A stretch of 64,000 bases of DNA, taken from Allobosea vaviloviae. GTDB lineage: Bacteria > Pseudomonadota > Alphaproteobacteria > Rhizobiales > Beijerinckiaceae. Shown in pieces: positions 24,375 through 33,153 of this stretch (position 1 is its first letter; each line of letters starts with the position of its first letter). The position numbers and the translations under genes are program-made. The stretch spans positions 1-64,000 of the forward strand of contig NZ_LGSZ01000022.1 of the NCBI RefSeq assembly GCF_001298265.1, given 5' to 3'. The notes beneath the pieces were generated by a model. That model ran no database searches. It saw only the letters and a program-made list of their open reading frames with translations, and was not told the origin of the DNA.

Positions 24375-25667
24375 GAGAGACGGATCGAGATTTGCTTCGA
24401 GCGAAGCGGCCCGCGGCTGAAGGACCTCGCGCGCCGGCGCCAGCAACTGCGCCGCCGGCCGCGAAAAGCTCTGCCGGCCATTCTTGAAGCCCATGATCGG
24501 CTCGGCGATGCCGGCCAGAGCCTGCGCCGGTGTCGGCGCATCCAGCACGATCAGGTCGGCGGGATGGCCGACCGCGATGCCGTAATCGGTCAGGTTCATC
24601 AGCCGGGCCGGCAGCGTCGTCACGAGATCGACGCAGGCCGGAAAGCCCTCGGGCCCGACCTGCGCGGCATTGGCGTAGAGATTCGCCATCCGCAGCAGGG
24701 AGGCGTCTCCGAAGGGCGTGAACGGGTTCAGCACATTGTTGGTCGCAACCGAGCAGACCACGCCATGATCGAGCAGACGATGCGCGGGAGTGAGGCCGCG
24801 CGGCACGTCATGCGTCGCCTCGCGCCCCATCAAATAGAGGTCGGTCGCCGGCAGCACCGTCACCGCGACGCCCGCCTCGGCCAGGCGGTCCGCCGCCCTC
24901 GCGAAGGCATCGGGTGGCAGGGCGGACAGTTTGGTGACATGGCCGATCGCGACGCGTCCGCCATAGCCGCGCTGCTTCGTCTGGCGGCAGACCTCGTCGA
25001 GATGCATCCAACTGGTATCGAGGTCGAAATCGAGATGGAAGTCGAGATCGACGTCGAAACGCGTCGCCAGATCAAACAGCCGCGCGATCTGCCCATCGGG
25101 GTCGCTGTCGGTGTAGGGACAACCGCCGAGCACATCGGCGCCGTCCTGCAGCGCCTGGATCAGCAGTTCCTCCGTGCCGGGGTCGTTGGTCAGCCCTTCC
25201 TGCGGAAACACGCAGATCGATAGCCCGATCGCCCATGCATAGTCCCTCTTCAGGGCCTTGAGCGCCTCGAAGCTGCGCAAGCCCACGCGCGGATCGACCT
25301 CGACATGGCTGCGCATGCGGGTGGTGCCCTTGCCGATCGCCCGGTCCAGCACCTGCGCGCCACGGGCATAGACGTCCGCGACGGTGAACTCCCGCTTCAT
25401 CGCCGAGACTGCGGCGATCGCCTCGCGCAAGCCTCCGTGCAGATGGCCGCAGCGGCCGAGAAGGCAGGCCTTGTCCAGGTGGACATGAGTGTCGACGAAG
25501 CCGGGCAGCACCGCGCGCCCGCCGATGACGACCTCCGGGGCGTCCGCGACGATCTCCGGCGCGATCGCCGCGAACCGGCCCTGCCTGACGCCGATATCGA
25601 CGGGGTGCTCATGGCCTGCGAGGCTGGCTTTGCGGAAGATCAGGTCGAAGCTGGCGTCGTCGGGCAT
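24357..25667 (-). CDS. Amidohydrolase, cytosine-deaminase (CodA)-like
   Basis: A 436-residue metal-dependent hydrolase. The first metal motif is GFVDTHVHLDKACLLGR (HxH plus DK typical of CodA and AtzB/C-like deaminases). DLDFHLDFDLD and IGHVTKLSALP give the next histidines, and VCSVATNNVLNPF stands where CodA has the final Asp region (SDNV), here with Asn in that position. The family hydrolyses amino groups of pyrimidines, triazines or related rings, or amides such as N-isopropylammelide. An upstream motif shared with the ABC importer operon at 26724 suggests they are co-regulated by the GntR protein between them. Its last six codons fall in a REP-like repeat. Confidence 0.82.
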   Translation of the reverse strand: MPDDASFDLIFRKASLAGHEHPVDIGVRQGRFAAIAPEIVADAPEVVIGGRAVLPGFVDTHVHLDKACLLGRCGHLHGGLREAIAAVSAMKREFTVADVYARGAQVLDRAIGKGTTRMRSHVEVDPRVGLRSFEALKALKRDYAWAIGLSICVFPQEGLTNDPGTEELLIQALQDGADVLGGCPYTDSDPDGQIARLFDLATRFDVDLDFHLDFDLDTSWMHLDEVCRQTKQRGYGGRVAIGHVTKLSALPPDAFARAADRLAEAGVAVTVLPATDLYLMGREATHDVPRGLTPAHRLLDHGVVCSVATNNVLNPFTPFGDASLLRMANLYANAAQVGPEGFPACVDLVTTLPARLMNLTDYGIAVGHPADLIVLDAPTPAQALAGIAEPIMGFKNGRQSFSRPAAQLLAPAREVLQPRAASLEANLDPSLPSLRA

Positions 25668-25705
25668 TGCGAGAGAACGTTTCTGGGCTGAGGGCGCAGG
25701 TCAAA

Positions 25706-25725
25706 CTGCATGCACTTTATGTGCC
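25706..25725. promoter_or_regulatory. Candidate GntR operator upstream of the amidohydrolase
   Basis: CTGCATGCACTTTATGTGCC lies about 40 bp before the amidohydrolase start. The core TGCATGCACTTT is repeated exactly upstream of the ABC importer operon at 26708-26719, on the other side of the GntR gene. It includes the palindrome TGCATGCA. Confidence 0.45.
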
Positions 25726-25787
25726 GTGTGCCTCGTGGACGGGCAGGGCGCTTACCGGCGCTGGGGCGGAGCAGGGCGAGAGGCAGG

Positions 25788-26570
25788 CTAGCCGGCGGCC
25801 TTGCCAGCGCCGGCTTTCGAGCCGGCCGGTGCGGCATCGCGCGACGCCGCCTGCATCGGCCGCGGCAGATCGGCATAAGGGGCTAGGATGTCCATGATGT
25901 CGCGTCCGCGTGGCTTTGATTGCGCCACCAGCGCCCGGCTCGCGACGGAATCGAGATGGTGATGCATCAGCGACATCACCGTGTCGGCGTCGCCATTCGC
26001 CAGCGCATCGATCAGCAGGCGGTGCTCGTTGATCGCGCATTCCGATGAGTGCGGCCGGCTGAACAGCGACAGCGTCAGGCAGCAGCGATAGGCGATCTCG
26101 CTGACATAACGGATCAGGATCGGACTCTCCGTCATGCTCGCGAGCAGGATGTGGAACTCGGTCGCGAGCCGGATCGAGATCGCGTCGGGGCCGTTGCGGG
26201 CCTCGTCCTCGGCATCGACATGGGCATGGAGTTGGGCGATCTGCGCCTTGCTCAGCCGCCCTGCCAGTTGCCGCACCACGAGCCGCTCCAGCTCGATGCG
26301 GATGTCGAAGGTATCGCGCGCCTCCTGCCAGCTCGGCGTCGCCACCACGGCGATGCGGTTGCGGCGCAACTCCACCAGGCCTTCGGCCGCGAGCTGGCCC
26401 AGCGCATGTCGCGCGATGGTGCGGCTGACGCCGAAACGCTCGCCCAGGGCATCCTCGGGCAGCTTGGCACCGGGTTCCAGCGCCTGTTCGATGATCGCCC
26501 GGCGAAGCGCCCGGCAGATCGTCCCGACCCGGTCCGTCGCGCTGCGGCTCCGGTTCTCATCACGCGCCAT
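25788..26570 (-). CDS. GntR family regulator with FCD domain
   Basis: A 260-residue regulator. The winged-helix domain at about 12-80 shows AIIEQALEPGAKLPEDALGE followed by RFGVSRTIARHALGQLAAEG. The C-terminal all-helical FCD domain (about 90-225) has the ligand or metal residues ATEFHILLASMTESP and the late SSECAINEHRLLIDALANGD with HHHLDS. FadR-type FCD regulators bind small organic acids and usually repress adjacent catabolic genes. It lies between the amidohydrolase and the ABC importer, which share an upstream motif, and is divergent from the importer. The C-terminal 30 residues are Ala/Gly-rich and not conserved. Confidence 0.9.
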   Translation of the reverse strand: MARDENRSRSATDRVGTICRALRRAIIEQALEPGAKLPEDALGERFGVSRTIARHALGQLAAEGLVELRRNRIAVVATPSWQEARDTFDIRIELERLVVRQLAGRLSKAQIAQLHAHVDAEDEARNGPDAISIRLATEFHILLASMTESPILIRYVSEIAYRCCLTLSLFSRPHSSECAINEHRLLIDALANGDADTVMSLMHHHLDSVASRALVAQSKPRGRDIMDILAPYADLPRPMQAASRDAAPAGSKAGAGKAAG

Positions 26571-26695
26571 CGTCGAATTCCGAACTGCAGAAGGCTCGTC
26601 TTAGCGCCTTCGTCGCGAGGGCTGCAATCCGGCCGCCCCGCCAGATCGCTTGTCAGCGTGCCGCCGCCGGGCTCGCCGCATGATCGAATGCAATC

Positions 26696-26720
26696 TGGCA
26701 TCACGTTTGCATGCACTTTT
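26696..26720 (+). promoter_or_regulatory. Promoter/operator region of the NMT1-type ABC importer
   Basis: The region contains TTTGCATGCACTTTT, which shares TGCATGCACTTT with the site ahead of the amidohydrolase. TGGCATC-ACGT-TTGCA at 26696-26711 also resembles a -24/-12 sigma-54 element with two weak positions. If used, transcription would start only 1-2 bases before the ATG at 26724, or about 11 before 26733. The GntR operator reading is preferred. Confidence 0.4.
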
Positions 26721-26723
26721 GCC

Positions 26724-27614
26724 ATGGCGAGCATGCACGTGAAATCTGATACCGCGCTCTATCAGCCGACTGTCCGAGGTCTGGCGGCGGGTACTCCCGC
26801 CGTCCCGGCGATTGAGCTGTCGCAGGCCTGCGTCACCTTTGGCAGCGGAGCAAATTCGGTGCCGGCCCTGGCGCAGACCAGCCTGCGCATCGCCGAGGGC
26901 GAGTTCGTGGCGCTGGTCGGCCCCTCCGGCTGCGGCAAATCGACGATCCTGCGCCTCGCCAGCGGGCTGGTGAAGCCGACAGCCGGCGTCGTGGTCGTCG
27001 GCGGTCGCGAGGTCGCGGCCAAGGCGCTGAGAATCGGCATGGCCTTCCAGAATCCGACCATGCTCCCCTGGCTGACGATCGAACGGAACGTCATGCTCCC
27101 GCTCAAGATCGTCGAGCCCTACCGCTCGCGCTATCGGCAGGAAAAGGACGGCGCCTTTCGCGACAAGGCTCACGCCCTGCTCGCGCAGGTCGGTCTCAGG
27201 GGCTTCGCCGGCAAATATCCCTGGCAGCTCTCCGGTGGCATGCTCCAGCGCGCCAATCTCTGCCGCGCCCTGATCCACGAGCCGCGCCTGCTGCTGCTCG
27301 ACGAGCCCTTCGGCGCGCTCGACCAGTTCACCCGCGAGGAACTCTGGGCGATCATGCAGGAGCTCTGGCTGGCTCACCGTCCGACCGTCCTTCTGGTAAC
27401 GCACGACCTGCGCGAGGCCGGCTTCCTGGCGAGCCGCATCTGCGTGATGAGCGCGCGCCCGGGCCGCATCATCGACGATGCCGCTGTGGGCTTCGCACGT
27501 CCGCGCAGCATCGCCATGACCTTCGAGCCGCATTTCGTCGCGCTCAACCAGCGCCTGCGGGAGCTCATCGTCGATGCCCGCGCGGCTCCGTCCATCGAGG
27601 AGGGCGCCCGATGA
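26724..27614 (+). CDS. ABC importer ATPase (SsuB/TauB/ThiZ-like)
   Basis: A 296-residue ATPase. Walker A is GPSGCGKST, the Q-loop region is GMAFQNPTMLPWLT (the LPW form typical of nitrate/sulfonate/taurine/NMT1-type importers), the signature is LSGGMLQRANL, Walker B is LLLLDEPFGALD and the H-loop is LLVTHDLREA. An N-terminal 30-residue leader precedes the domain. Starts at 26724 or 26733 are both possible. It overlaps the permease gene by 4 bp. The long in-frame ORF reaching back to 26049 runs antisense to the GntR gene and is not used. Confidence 0.88.
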   Translation: MASMHVKSDTALYQPTVRGLAAGTPAVPAIELSQACVTFGSGANSVPALAQTSLRIAEGEFVALVGPSGCGKSTILRLASGLVKPTAGVVVVGGREVAAKALRIGMAFQNPTMLPWLTIERNVMLPLKIVEPYRSRYRQEKDGAFRDKAHALLAQVGLRGFAGKYPWQLSGGMLQRANLCRALIHEPRLLLLDEPFGALDQFTREELWAIMQELWLAHRPTVLLVTHDLREAGFLASRICVMSARPGRIIDDAAVGFARPRSIAMTFEPHFVALNQRLRELIVDARAAPSIEEGAR

Positions 27615-28387
27615 AGAAGCGTGCGTTGCGACAGAAGCTCTGGTCGGCCGGGTTGATCCTGCTGTTCTTCGCTGGCTGGGAGGCCTTCTGCCTGATCTCG
27701 GGCATGTCGGACCTGATCCTGCCGCGCCCGAGTCAGGTCTTCGTCACGCTCTGGCAGCGCATGCCGATCCTCTGGCCGCATATCCTGCAGACGTTGGGCA
27801 CGACCATGACGGGCTTCGTGCTGGGCGTCGCGCTCGGCGTTCTGCTCGGCGCCGTCATCGGCGTCTCGCGCACGGCCTACGACACGGTCTACCCGCTGCT
27901 GATAGGCTTCTCCTCGATCCCCAAGGTCGCGGTCGTGCCGATCTTCGTGCTCTGGTTCGGCTCGGGCACGGTGCCGGCGGTGCTGACCTCGCTCTCGATC
28001 TGCTTCTTCCCGATCGTCGTGAACATCGCCACCGGGCTCGCCACCACCGAGCCGGAGATGGAGGACGTGCTGAAGGCGCTCGGCGCCAGCAAGTTCGACA
28101 TCCTCTGGAATGTCGGCCTGCCGCGGACCATGCCGTTCTTCTTCGCCTCGCTGAAGGTCGCGATCACCTATGCCTTCGTGGGCACGGTGCTGGCCGAGAC
28201 GGTCGCCTCCAATCGCGGCATCGGCAATGTGATGATGTCGGCCTCCTCCAACTTCAACGTGCCGCTGGTCTTCGCCGGATTGTTCATTCTCGCGGGCCTC
28301 GGCGTCGCGCTCTACGTCGCCTTCTCGCTGATCGAGGCACGCGTCACCGGCTGGGCCACCCGCAAGAACGACCTCATCGCCGCCTGA
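27611..28387 (+). CDS. ABC importer permease (SsuC/TauC/ThiX-like)
   Basis: A 258-residue permease with six spans and the BPD_transp_1 domain. The EAA-like coupling loop is EMEDVLKALGASKFDILWNVGLPRTMP, typical of the taurine/sulfonate/NMT1 transporter class. It is co-translated with the ATPase (ATGA overlap) and followed 27 bp later by the binding protein. Together these make a complete importer. The substrate is inferred only from the family and the neighbouring CodA-like enzyme: a pyrimidine or similar small N-heterocycle. Confidence 0.9.
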   Translation: MKKRALRQKLWSAGLILLFFAGWEAFCLISGMSDLILPRPSQVFVTLWQRMPILWPHILQTLGTTMTGFVLGVALGVLLGAVIGVSRTAYDTVYPLLIGFSSIPKVAVVPIFVLWFGSGTVPAVLTSLSICFFPIVVNIATGLATTEPEMEDVLKALGASKFDILWNVGLPRTMPFFFASLKVAITYAFVGTVLAETVASNRGIGNVMMSASSNFNVPLVFAGLFILAGLGVALYVAFSLIEARVTGWATRKNDLIAA

Positions 28388-28414
28388 ATCACCATCTCAA
28401 CAGAGGGGACCAAG

Positions 28415-29440
28415 ATGCTGAAAAGACTCGCAGCCACGCTCATCGCAGGACTTGCTTTCAGCGGCCTCGCCCAGGCCCAGGACACTACGGTGAAGTTCAC
28501 TTTGGGCTGGAAGACGCAAGGTTCCGACGCCGCCTTCTTCGTCGCGAAGGACAAGGGCTACTACAAGGCGGAAGGCCTGAACGTCGTCATCGACCAGGGC
28601 GAGGGCTCGGGCGCGACCGTCACCCGCATCATGGGCGGCGCCTATGATGCGGGCTTCGGCGACGTCAACGCCATCATCCAGAACGCCGCCGCCAAGCCCG
28701 GCGAGGCGCCGGTGATGGTCTACATGATCTGGAACCGGCCGCCCTTCGCGATCTCCAGCAAGAAGGCGACCGGCATCACCAAGCCCAAAGATCTCGAGGG
28801 CAAGACGCTCGGTGGCGCCCAGGGCACGCCGACGACCCGACTGCTCGAGGTCTTCGCTCGCAAGAACGGGCTCGACATGACCAAGATCAAGCTCTCGAAC
28901 ATGGCGCCCAACCTGCAGGAGCCGCTGCTGATCAAGGGCGACATCGACGGCGCGCTCGTCTTCAACATCACCAGCTATTTCAACCTGCTTTTGAACCGCC
29001 AGGACCCGGACAAGGACTTCAACTGGCTGACCTTCGGCGATTACGGGCTCGATCTCTATTCCAACGGCCTGATGGTTTCGCAGAAGATGATCAAGGAGAA
29101 CCCCAAGGCCGTCGCCGGCCTGGTGCGCGCCACGAACAAGGCAATGATCGAGATCGCCAAAGACCAGGCGGTCGGCATGAAGTCGGTGATGGCCTTCGAC
29201 AACCTCGTCAACGAGGCGATCGAGAAGAAGCGCCTGCAATACTCCTTCACCGAGCTGATGGTCTCGCCCGAGATGAAGGAGATCGGCGTCGGCGACACCA
29301 AGGACGACCGCATGGCCCGCGCCATCGGCATTATCGTCGAGGGCTATCAATTGCCCCGCACGCCCAAGCCCGAGGAGATCTTCTCGCGCGCCTTCCTGCC
29401 GCCCAAGGCCGAGCGGGAATTGGTCTACACGGCGAACTGA
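28415..29440 (+). CDS. Periplasmic binding protein, NMT1/THI5-like
   Basis: A 341-residue secreted protein with a signal peptide (MLKRLAATLIAGLAFSGLAQAQ). The mature part starts VKFTLGWKTQGSDAAFFVAKDKGYY, the NMT1/THI5 signature of proteins that bind thiamine pyrimidine precursors, sulfonates, riboflavin or related ligands. LNVVIDQGEGSGATVTRIMGG and QGTPTTRLLEVFA line the predicted cleft. It has a GAGGGG site before the start. It is the third gene of the importer operon. Ligand not known. Confidence 0.88.
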   Translation: MLKRLAATLIAGLAFSGLAQAQDTTVKFTLGWKTQGSDAAFFVAKDKGYYKAEGLNVVIDQGEGSGATVTRIMGGAYDAGFGDVNAIIQNAAAKPGEAPVMVYMIWNRPPFAISSKKATGITKPKDLEGKTLGGAQGTPTTRLLEVFARKNGLDMTKIKLSNMAPNLQEPLLIKGDIDGALVFNITSYFNLLLNRQDPDKDFNWLTFGDYGLDLYSNGLMVSQKMIKENPKAVAGLVRATNKAMIEIAKDQAVGMKSVMAFDNLVNEAIEKKRLQYSFTELMVSPEMKEIGVGDTKDDRMARAIGIIVEGYQLPRTPKPEEIFSRAFLPPKAERELVYTAN

Positions 29441-29450
29441 GCGCACCCCA

Positions 29451-29486
29451 CCGAGGCCGGTCCGAATTGCACCGGAGCGGCCTCGG
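29451..29486. terminator. Nested hairpin between convergent genes
   Basis: CCGAGGCCG (29451-29459) pairs with CGGCCTCGG (29478-29486), and a second inner pair CCGGT/ACCGG lies within the same stretch. It sits between the binding-protein stop and the convergent DUF3616 gene. No T tract follows. Confidence 0.45.
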
Positions 29487-29500
29487 GTCCAGCCGGCGAG

Positions 29501-30610
29501 TTACGACAGCTTGAAGGTAACCGTGCGGCCGCCGCCTTCTTCCGCCCCGTCGAACAGGATCAGCGCGCGCACTGTGTCGCCGGTCTGGTTGAGTGGCAGC
29601 AGCGCCTCCGGCTTGATCTTGGTGCCATAGCCGGGAAGGTCCGCCAGCTTCGTCGTCTGACCGTCGCTGAACCGGTAGATCGTGTAGTCGCCCGCCTTGA
29701 CCGCGTCGTCGGAGGGGTCGAGCACCGGCCCGGCGATCATCATCAGGCTGCCCTTGTAGGCGACGAGATCGCGGATGCCGCGCGGTGCGCCAGCCTGCGT
29801 CTTGAGATCGAGCCTGGTGAGCGTCGAGGCGTCCTTGCCCTGTGACGGGCCGAAGATGGCCTCCAGCGGCGTCGAGAGGATGACGGCCTTGGCCGCGCCT
29901 GCATCCCCGCTGTCCGACAGAACGGGGGCGCGCAGGCCGACATGCAAGGTCGTGCCGGTGACGGCAAGCCCTTCGATGGTGAGGCCGTTGTCCTTGAGCG
30001 CCGCGTCGAAGGCGCCGTCGAGCTTGATCTTGAGCTGGGTCTCGAGGGCGGTCGAGGGCGTGACCGAAGCCGACCCTGTAAGCTTGCCCGTGGCGAGGTC
30101 GACCGCATCCGCTGGCAAGGTGATCTTGAAGATGCGCCTTGTCACCGCAGCCTTCGCATCCGCCTCTGTCGTGCCGTCGTCGCTGTGGCGCGGCCTGCCA
30201 TGGGATCCGGTGACGTAGAACGAGCCGCCGGCATAGGCGACGGCTTCCGCGTCCAGTTCGGCCAGTCGCTGCTTGCCCTTGCCGCTGACATGGATGTCGC
30301 TGACCAACGGTATGAAGCTGCCGGCGATGATCTCGCCGTCCCGAAGGATGACGATCTGTGCGCCCGGGGCTTCGTCGTCCGCGACAAGGCACAGCCGCGG
30401 GAAGCCGGTTTCCGTCGCGCAGGCAATGCCGCTGACATCCTCCGATTTCTTGAAGTCCGCGCCCTTGGCGTCCTTGGCTTGGCCGAAGAGCTTGCCCTTG
30501 ACGGGCCAGGGCTCGCTCTGCGCCTGCACCGAACCCGATGGGGCTCCTGCCAGAAGAGAGATGAGAAGGACCGACCAGAGGCCGTTGAAGCGGATATGAT
30601 GGTGAGCCAT
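29501..30610 (-). CDS. Exported DUF3616 domain protein
   Basis: A 369-residue secreted protein with a signal peptide (GLWSVLLISLLAGAPSGSVQ, then AQS). The mature part reads as a beta-propeller-like domain with repeated strand patterns: GIACATETGFPRLCLVADDE, LDAEAVAYAGGSFYVTGSHG, then GLTIEGLAVTGTTLHVGLRA and RDLVAYKGSLMMIAGP. These phrases fit DUF3616, whose function is unknown. The start at 30610 is set by AGGAG five bases upstream. It is divergent from imuA; the LexA box lies more than 100 bp away and probably serves imuA only. Confidence 0.82.
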   Translation of the reverse strand: MAHHHIRFNGLWSVLLISLLAGAPSGSVQAQSEPWPVKGKLFGQAKDAKGADFKKSEDVSGIACATETGFPRLCLVADDEAPGAQIVILRDGEIIAGSFIPLVSDIHVSGKGKQRLAELDAEAVAYAGGSFYVTGSHGRPRHSDDGTTEADAKAAVTRRIFKITLPADAVDLATGKLTGSASVTPSTALETQLKIKLDGAFDAALKDNGLTIEGLAVTGTTLHVGLRAPVLSDSGDAGAAKAVILSTPLEAIFGPSQGKDASTLTRLDLKTQAGAPRGIRDLVAYKGSLMMIAGPVLDPSDDAVKAGDYTIYRFSDGQTTKLADLPGYGTKIKPEALLPLNQTGDTVRALILFDGAEEGGGRTVTFKLS

Positions 30611-30730
30611 CGCGCTCTCCTGTTTATGCAATCACAGGTTGATATTTTAAAATAGATCATATTGGCGGGCGATCGTCCACCGCAACAGGCTCAAAGCCGA
30701 CTCGCCTTCCGCTCAGGCTCGTTCTATAAA

Positions 30731-30745
30731 GAACAAACAAAGAAC
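30731..30745. promoter_or_regulatory. LexA (SOS) box upstream of imuA
   Basis: GAACAAACAAAGAAC matches the alphaproteobacterial LexA site GTTC-N7-GTTC read on the other strand. A further GTTC at 30721-30724 pairs with the first GAAC. It lies 11 bp before the imuA start, the usual arrangement for imuA-imuB-dnaE2 cassettes. Confidence 0.88.
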
Positions 30746-30755
30746 ATGAGCCTTC

Positions 30756-31667
30756 ATGCAGCCTCGCAATCACCCCTCTGCCCTGGCCGATCTGCGCCGC
30801 CACCTCGCGGAGGCCGCGCTGCGCGCCGGGCCGGCCGCAGTCGGGCAGGTGAGCTTCGGCGCAGCCGGTCTCGACGCGGCGCTGGGCGGTGGAATCGCGC
30901 GGGCGGCTCTGCATGAGGTCTATGCGCCCGGCACGGCCGATCTCGTGGCGGCGACGGGCTTTGCGGTCGGGCTGGCGATCCGGGCGGCGGGGGAGCGCCC
31001 GATTCTCTGGGTCCGGCAGGATGTCGTCGATGCCGAGACGGGCCGCCTGCATCCGCCGGGCCTGATCGAACTCGGGCTCGATCCGGGCCGCATCCTGCTG
31101 GTGCGGGTGCGCGATACGGAGGGCGTGCTGCGCGCGGGCGCCGAGGCCGCGCGTTGTCCGGCGCTGGGCGCGGTTCTGATCGAGCCCTGGGGCGAGGCGC
31201 GCCGCCTCGACCTGACGGCGAGCCGAAGGCTCTCGCTGGCGGCAGAGGGCTCCGGGGCGACGACGCTGATGTTGCGTGCCGGAGTGTCGCCGCCGCCGAG
31301 CGCCGCCCGGACCCGGTGGCAGGTGGCGGCCCTGCCGTCGCGGGCGCAGGAGGCGAATGCGCCGGGTGATCCGGCTTTCGTCGTCAGGTTGCTGCGCCAT
31401 CGCGGCGGGGTGAGTGAGCGTGAGTGGCGTGTGGAGTGGAGCCGTGACCGACAATCTTTCCAAGAACGGCACTCTTTCCCGGAGCGACAATCTTTCCCGG
31501 AAAACGAGTTCCGGGAGCAACGGGCCGCACCCGGCCATCGATCCAGCGCAGATCAGGACAGGGCCAGCCTCGATGCCGCGTCGCTATCTCGCAATGTGGT
31601 GCCCTTTCCTGCCGATCGACCGGCTGCGGCGGGAGGGGAGGATCCCGACATCCGACGCACCGGCTGA
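30756..31667 (+). CDS. imuA: ImuA, SOS mutagenesis cassette protein
   Basis: A 303-residue RecA/SulA-like protein of the ImuA family, part of the damage-inducible ImuA-ImuB-DnaE2 translesion mutasome. The core reads GQVSFGAAGLDAALGGGIAR and ALHEVYAPGTADLVAATGFA, then ILWVRQDVVDAETGRLHPPG, GLDPGRILLVRV and ALGAVLIEPWGEARRLDLTA. The C-terminal tail from about residue 230 has repeated SF-x-ER units (RQSFQERHSFPERQSFPE) coded by near-tandem DNA repeats and runs 95 bp into imuB, so the tail is probably an added, non-conserved extension. A LexA box lies directly upstream. Confidence 0.9.
   Translation: MQPRNHPSALADLRRHLAEAALRAGPAAVGQVSFGAAGLDAALGGGIARAALHEVYAPGTADLVAATGFAVGLAIRAAGERPILWVRQDVVDAETGRLHPPGLIELGLDPGRILLVRVRDTEGVLRAGAEAARCPALGAVLIEPWGEARRLDLTASRRLSLAAEGSGATTLMLRAGVSPPPSAARTRWQVAALPSRAQEANAPGDPAFVVRLLRHRGGVSEREWRVEWSRDRQSFQERHSFPERQSFPENEFREQRAAPGHRSSADQDRASLDAASLSRNVVPFPADRPAAAGGEDPDIRRTG
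31448..31503 (+). repeat. Near-tandem repeats in the 3' part of imuA
   Basis: Three related units built on ACAATCTTTCC(C/A)-GGA-CG: CGACAATCTTTCCAAGAACG, CACTCTTTCCCGGAG and CGACAATCTTTCCCGGAAAA. They encode the SF-x-ER/SFPE repeats of the ImuA tail and also lie upstream of the imuB start used here. Confidence 0.7.
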
Positions 31668-33153
31668 CCCCCCGGTCGTCGTCTTTGCCATGCATCGCAA
31701 TGCGCTGCGGCTGGTCGATTGCGACCAGCGCGCGCTGGCGCTCGGCCTGACGCGCGATCTCACCCTTGCCGATGCGCGCGCCCGGATTCCGTCCCTGATC
31801 GCGATCGAGTCCAAACCCGAAGCCGACGCCGCCTTGCTGGATCGGCTGGCGGCCTTCTGCGACCGTTTCACGCCGCTGGTCGCGCTCGACCTGCCTTACG
31901 GGCTGATGCTCGACATCACCGGCTGCGCTCATCTCTTCGGCGGTGAGGCGGCACTGCATGCGACGATCGCCAGATGGATGCGGGCCGGCGGCCTGAGCCA
32001 TCGCGCTGCCATCGCCGGGACGCCGGAGGCGGCCCATGCGCTGTCGCGCTTCGGCGGCGGCGGCATCGTGCCGGTGGGCGAGGACGAAGCCAGGCTGCGC
32101 CCGCTGCCGGTGGCGGCGCTGGAATTGGCGGCGGACACCGCATTGGCCCTGTCGCGGGCCGGGCTGAAGACGCTGTCCGATCTTGCCGATCGACCCTCCG
32201 TCGCATTGTCCGCGCGTTTCGGCGCCGATCTGGTCATCAAGCTGCGGCGGACCCTGGGGCATGAGGATGCGCGCATCACACCCTTGCGCCCGCCGCCGGC
32301 CTGCGTCGTCGAGCGCCATTTCGCCGAGCCCATGCTCGACAAGGACGGTCTGGAGGATGTGATCGCGCGGCTGATCGCCGAGGCCGGGCGCGTGCTCGAA
32401 CAGCGCGGAGAGGGCGGTCGCGCCTTCGAAATCAGCTTCTTTCGCAGTGACGGCGCGGTCAGGCGGCTGATGGTCGAGACCGGACGGCCCTCGCGCGATG
32501 CCAAGGCGATCCTGCGGCTCTGGCGCGAGCGCGTCGACACGTTGGCCGATCCGCTCGATCCGGGCTTCGGTTTCGACGCGGTCAGGCTTTCCGTGCCGGT
32601 CTGCGAGCCGCTCGACACCCATCAGCCCAGTCTCGATGGACGACAAAGTCTCGATGGTCAGCCCAGTCTCGACGGGGGGACGGTCGAAGACGAGGCGGTG
32701 GCCGATCTGGTCGACCGGCTGGTCGCCCGCTTCGGCCGTGACCGGGTGCTGCGCTTCGCGGCGCAGGACAGCCATCACCCGGTGCGGGCGGCCAAGGCCG
32801 TTTCTGCGGCGCTGCCGGCGTCGCGGGTCGCCTGGCCAGCACCGGAACCGCATGAGCCGCCGACGCGCCCGCTCCAGCTCTTCGAGCCGCCCCAGCCTGT
32901 GGAAGCGATCGCCGAGGTGCCCGACGGGCCGCCGATCCGTTTCCGCTGGCGCCGCCTGATCCATGATGTCGCCCGCGCCGAGGGGCCCGAACGCATCGCG
33001 CCGGAATGGTGGCGCGACGGCTCGTCCGAGCCGATGCGCGACTATTACCGCGTCGAGGATGCGCAAGGCCGCCGCTTCTGGCTCTTCCGCATCGGCTTCC
33101 ACGAGCCGGAGCAGGCGCCGCCGCGCTGGTTCCTGCATGGCCTCTTCGCATGA
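31573..33153 (+). CDS. imuB: ImuB, Y-family polymerase-like protein
   Basis: A 526-residue member of the DinB/UmuC-like family without the catalytic acidic residues: where Pol IV has the first metal Asp, it reads RRYLAMWCPFLPIDRLRR. The later LDITGCAHLFGGE and thumb/little-finger-like regions follow. A likely beta-clamp motif, PLQLFEPP, lies near residue 437, as in ImuB proteins, which bridge the clamp, ImuA and DnaE2. Start 31573 gives the conserved N-terminus and a 95-bp overlap with imuA; an upstream in-frame start at 31414 is less likely. An 18-bp triplication at 32623-32676 adds three xxSLDG units. The stop overlaps dnaE2 (ATGA). Confidence 0.9.
   Translation: MPRRYLAMWCPFLPIDRLRREGRIPTSDAPADPPVVVFAMHRNALRLVDCDQRALALGLTRDLTLADARARIPSLIAIESKPEADAALLDRLAAFCDRFTPLVALDLPYGLMLDITGCAHLFGGEAALHATIARWMRAGGLSHRAAIAGTPEAAHALSRFGGGGIVPVGEDEARLRPLPVAALELAADTALALSRAGLKTLSDLADRPSVALSARFGADLVIKLRRTLGHEDARITPLRPPPACVVERHFAEPMLDKDGLEDVIARLIAEAGRVLEQRGEGGRAFEISFFRSDGAVRRLMVETGRPSRDAKAILRLWRERVDTLADPLDPGFGFDAVRLSVPVCEPLDTHQPSLDGRQSLDGQPSLDGGTVEDEAVADLVDRLVARFGRDRVLRFAAQDSHHPVRAAKAVSAALPASRVAWPAPEPHEPPTRPLQLFEPPQPVEAIAEVPDGPPIRFRWRRLIHDVARAEGPERIAPEWWRDGSSEPMRDYYRVEDAQGRRFWLFRIGFHEPEQAPPRWFLHGLFA
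32623..32676 (+). repeat. Three tandem 18-bp repeats in imuB
   Basis: CAGCCCAGTCTCGATGGA, CGACAAAGTCTCGATGGT and CAGCCCAGTCTCGACGGG follow one another in frame and encode QPSLDG, RQSLDG and QPSLDG in a linker. Change in copy number would keep the frame. Confidence 0.85.
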
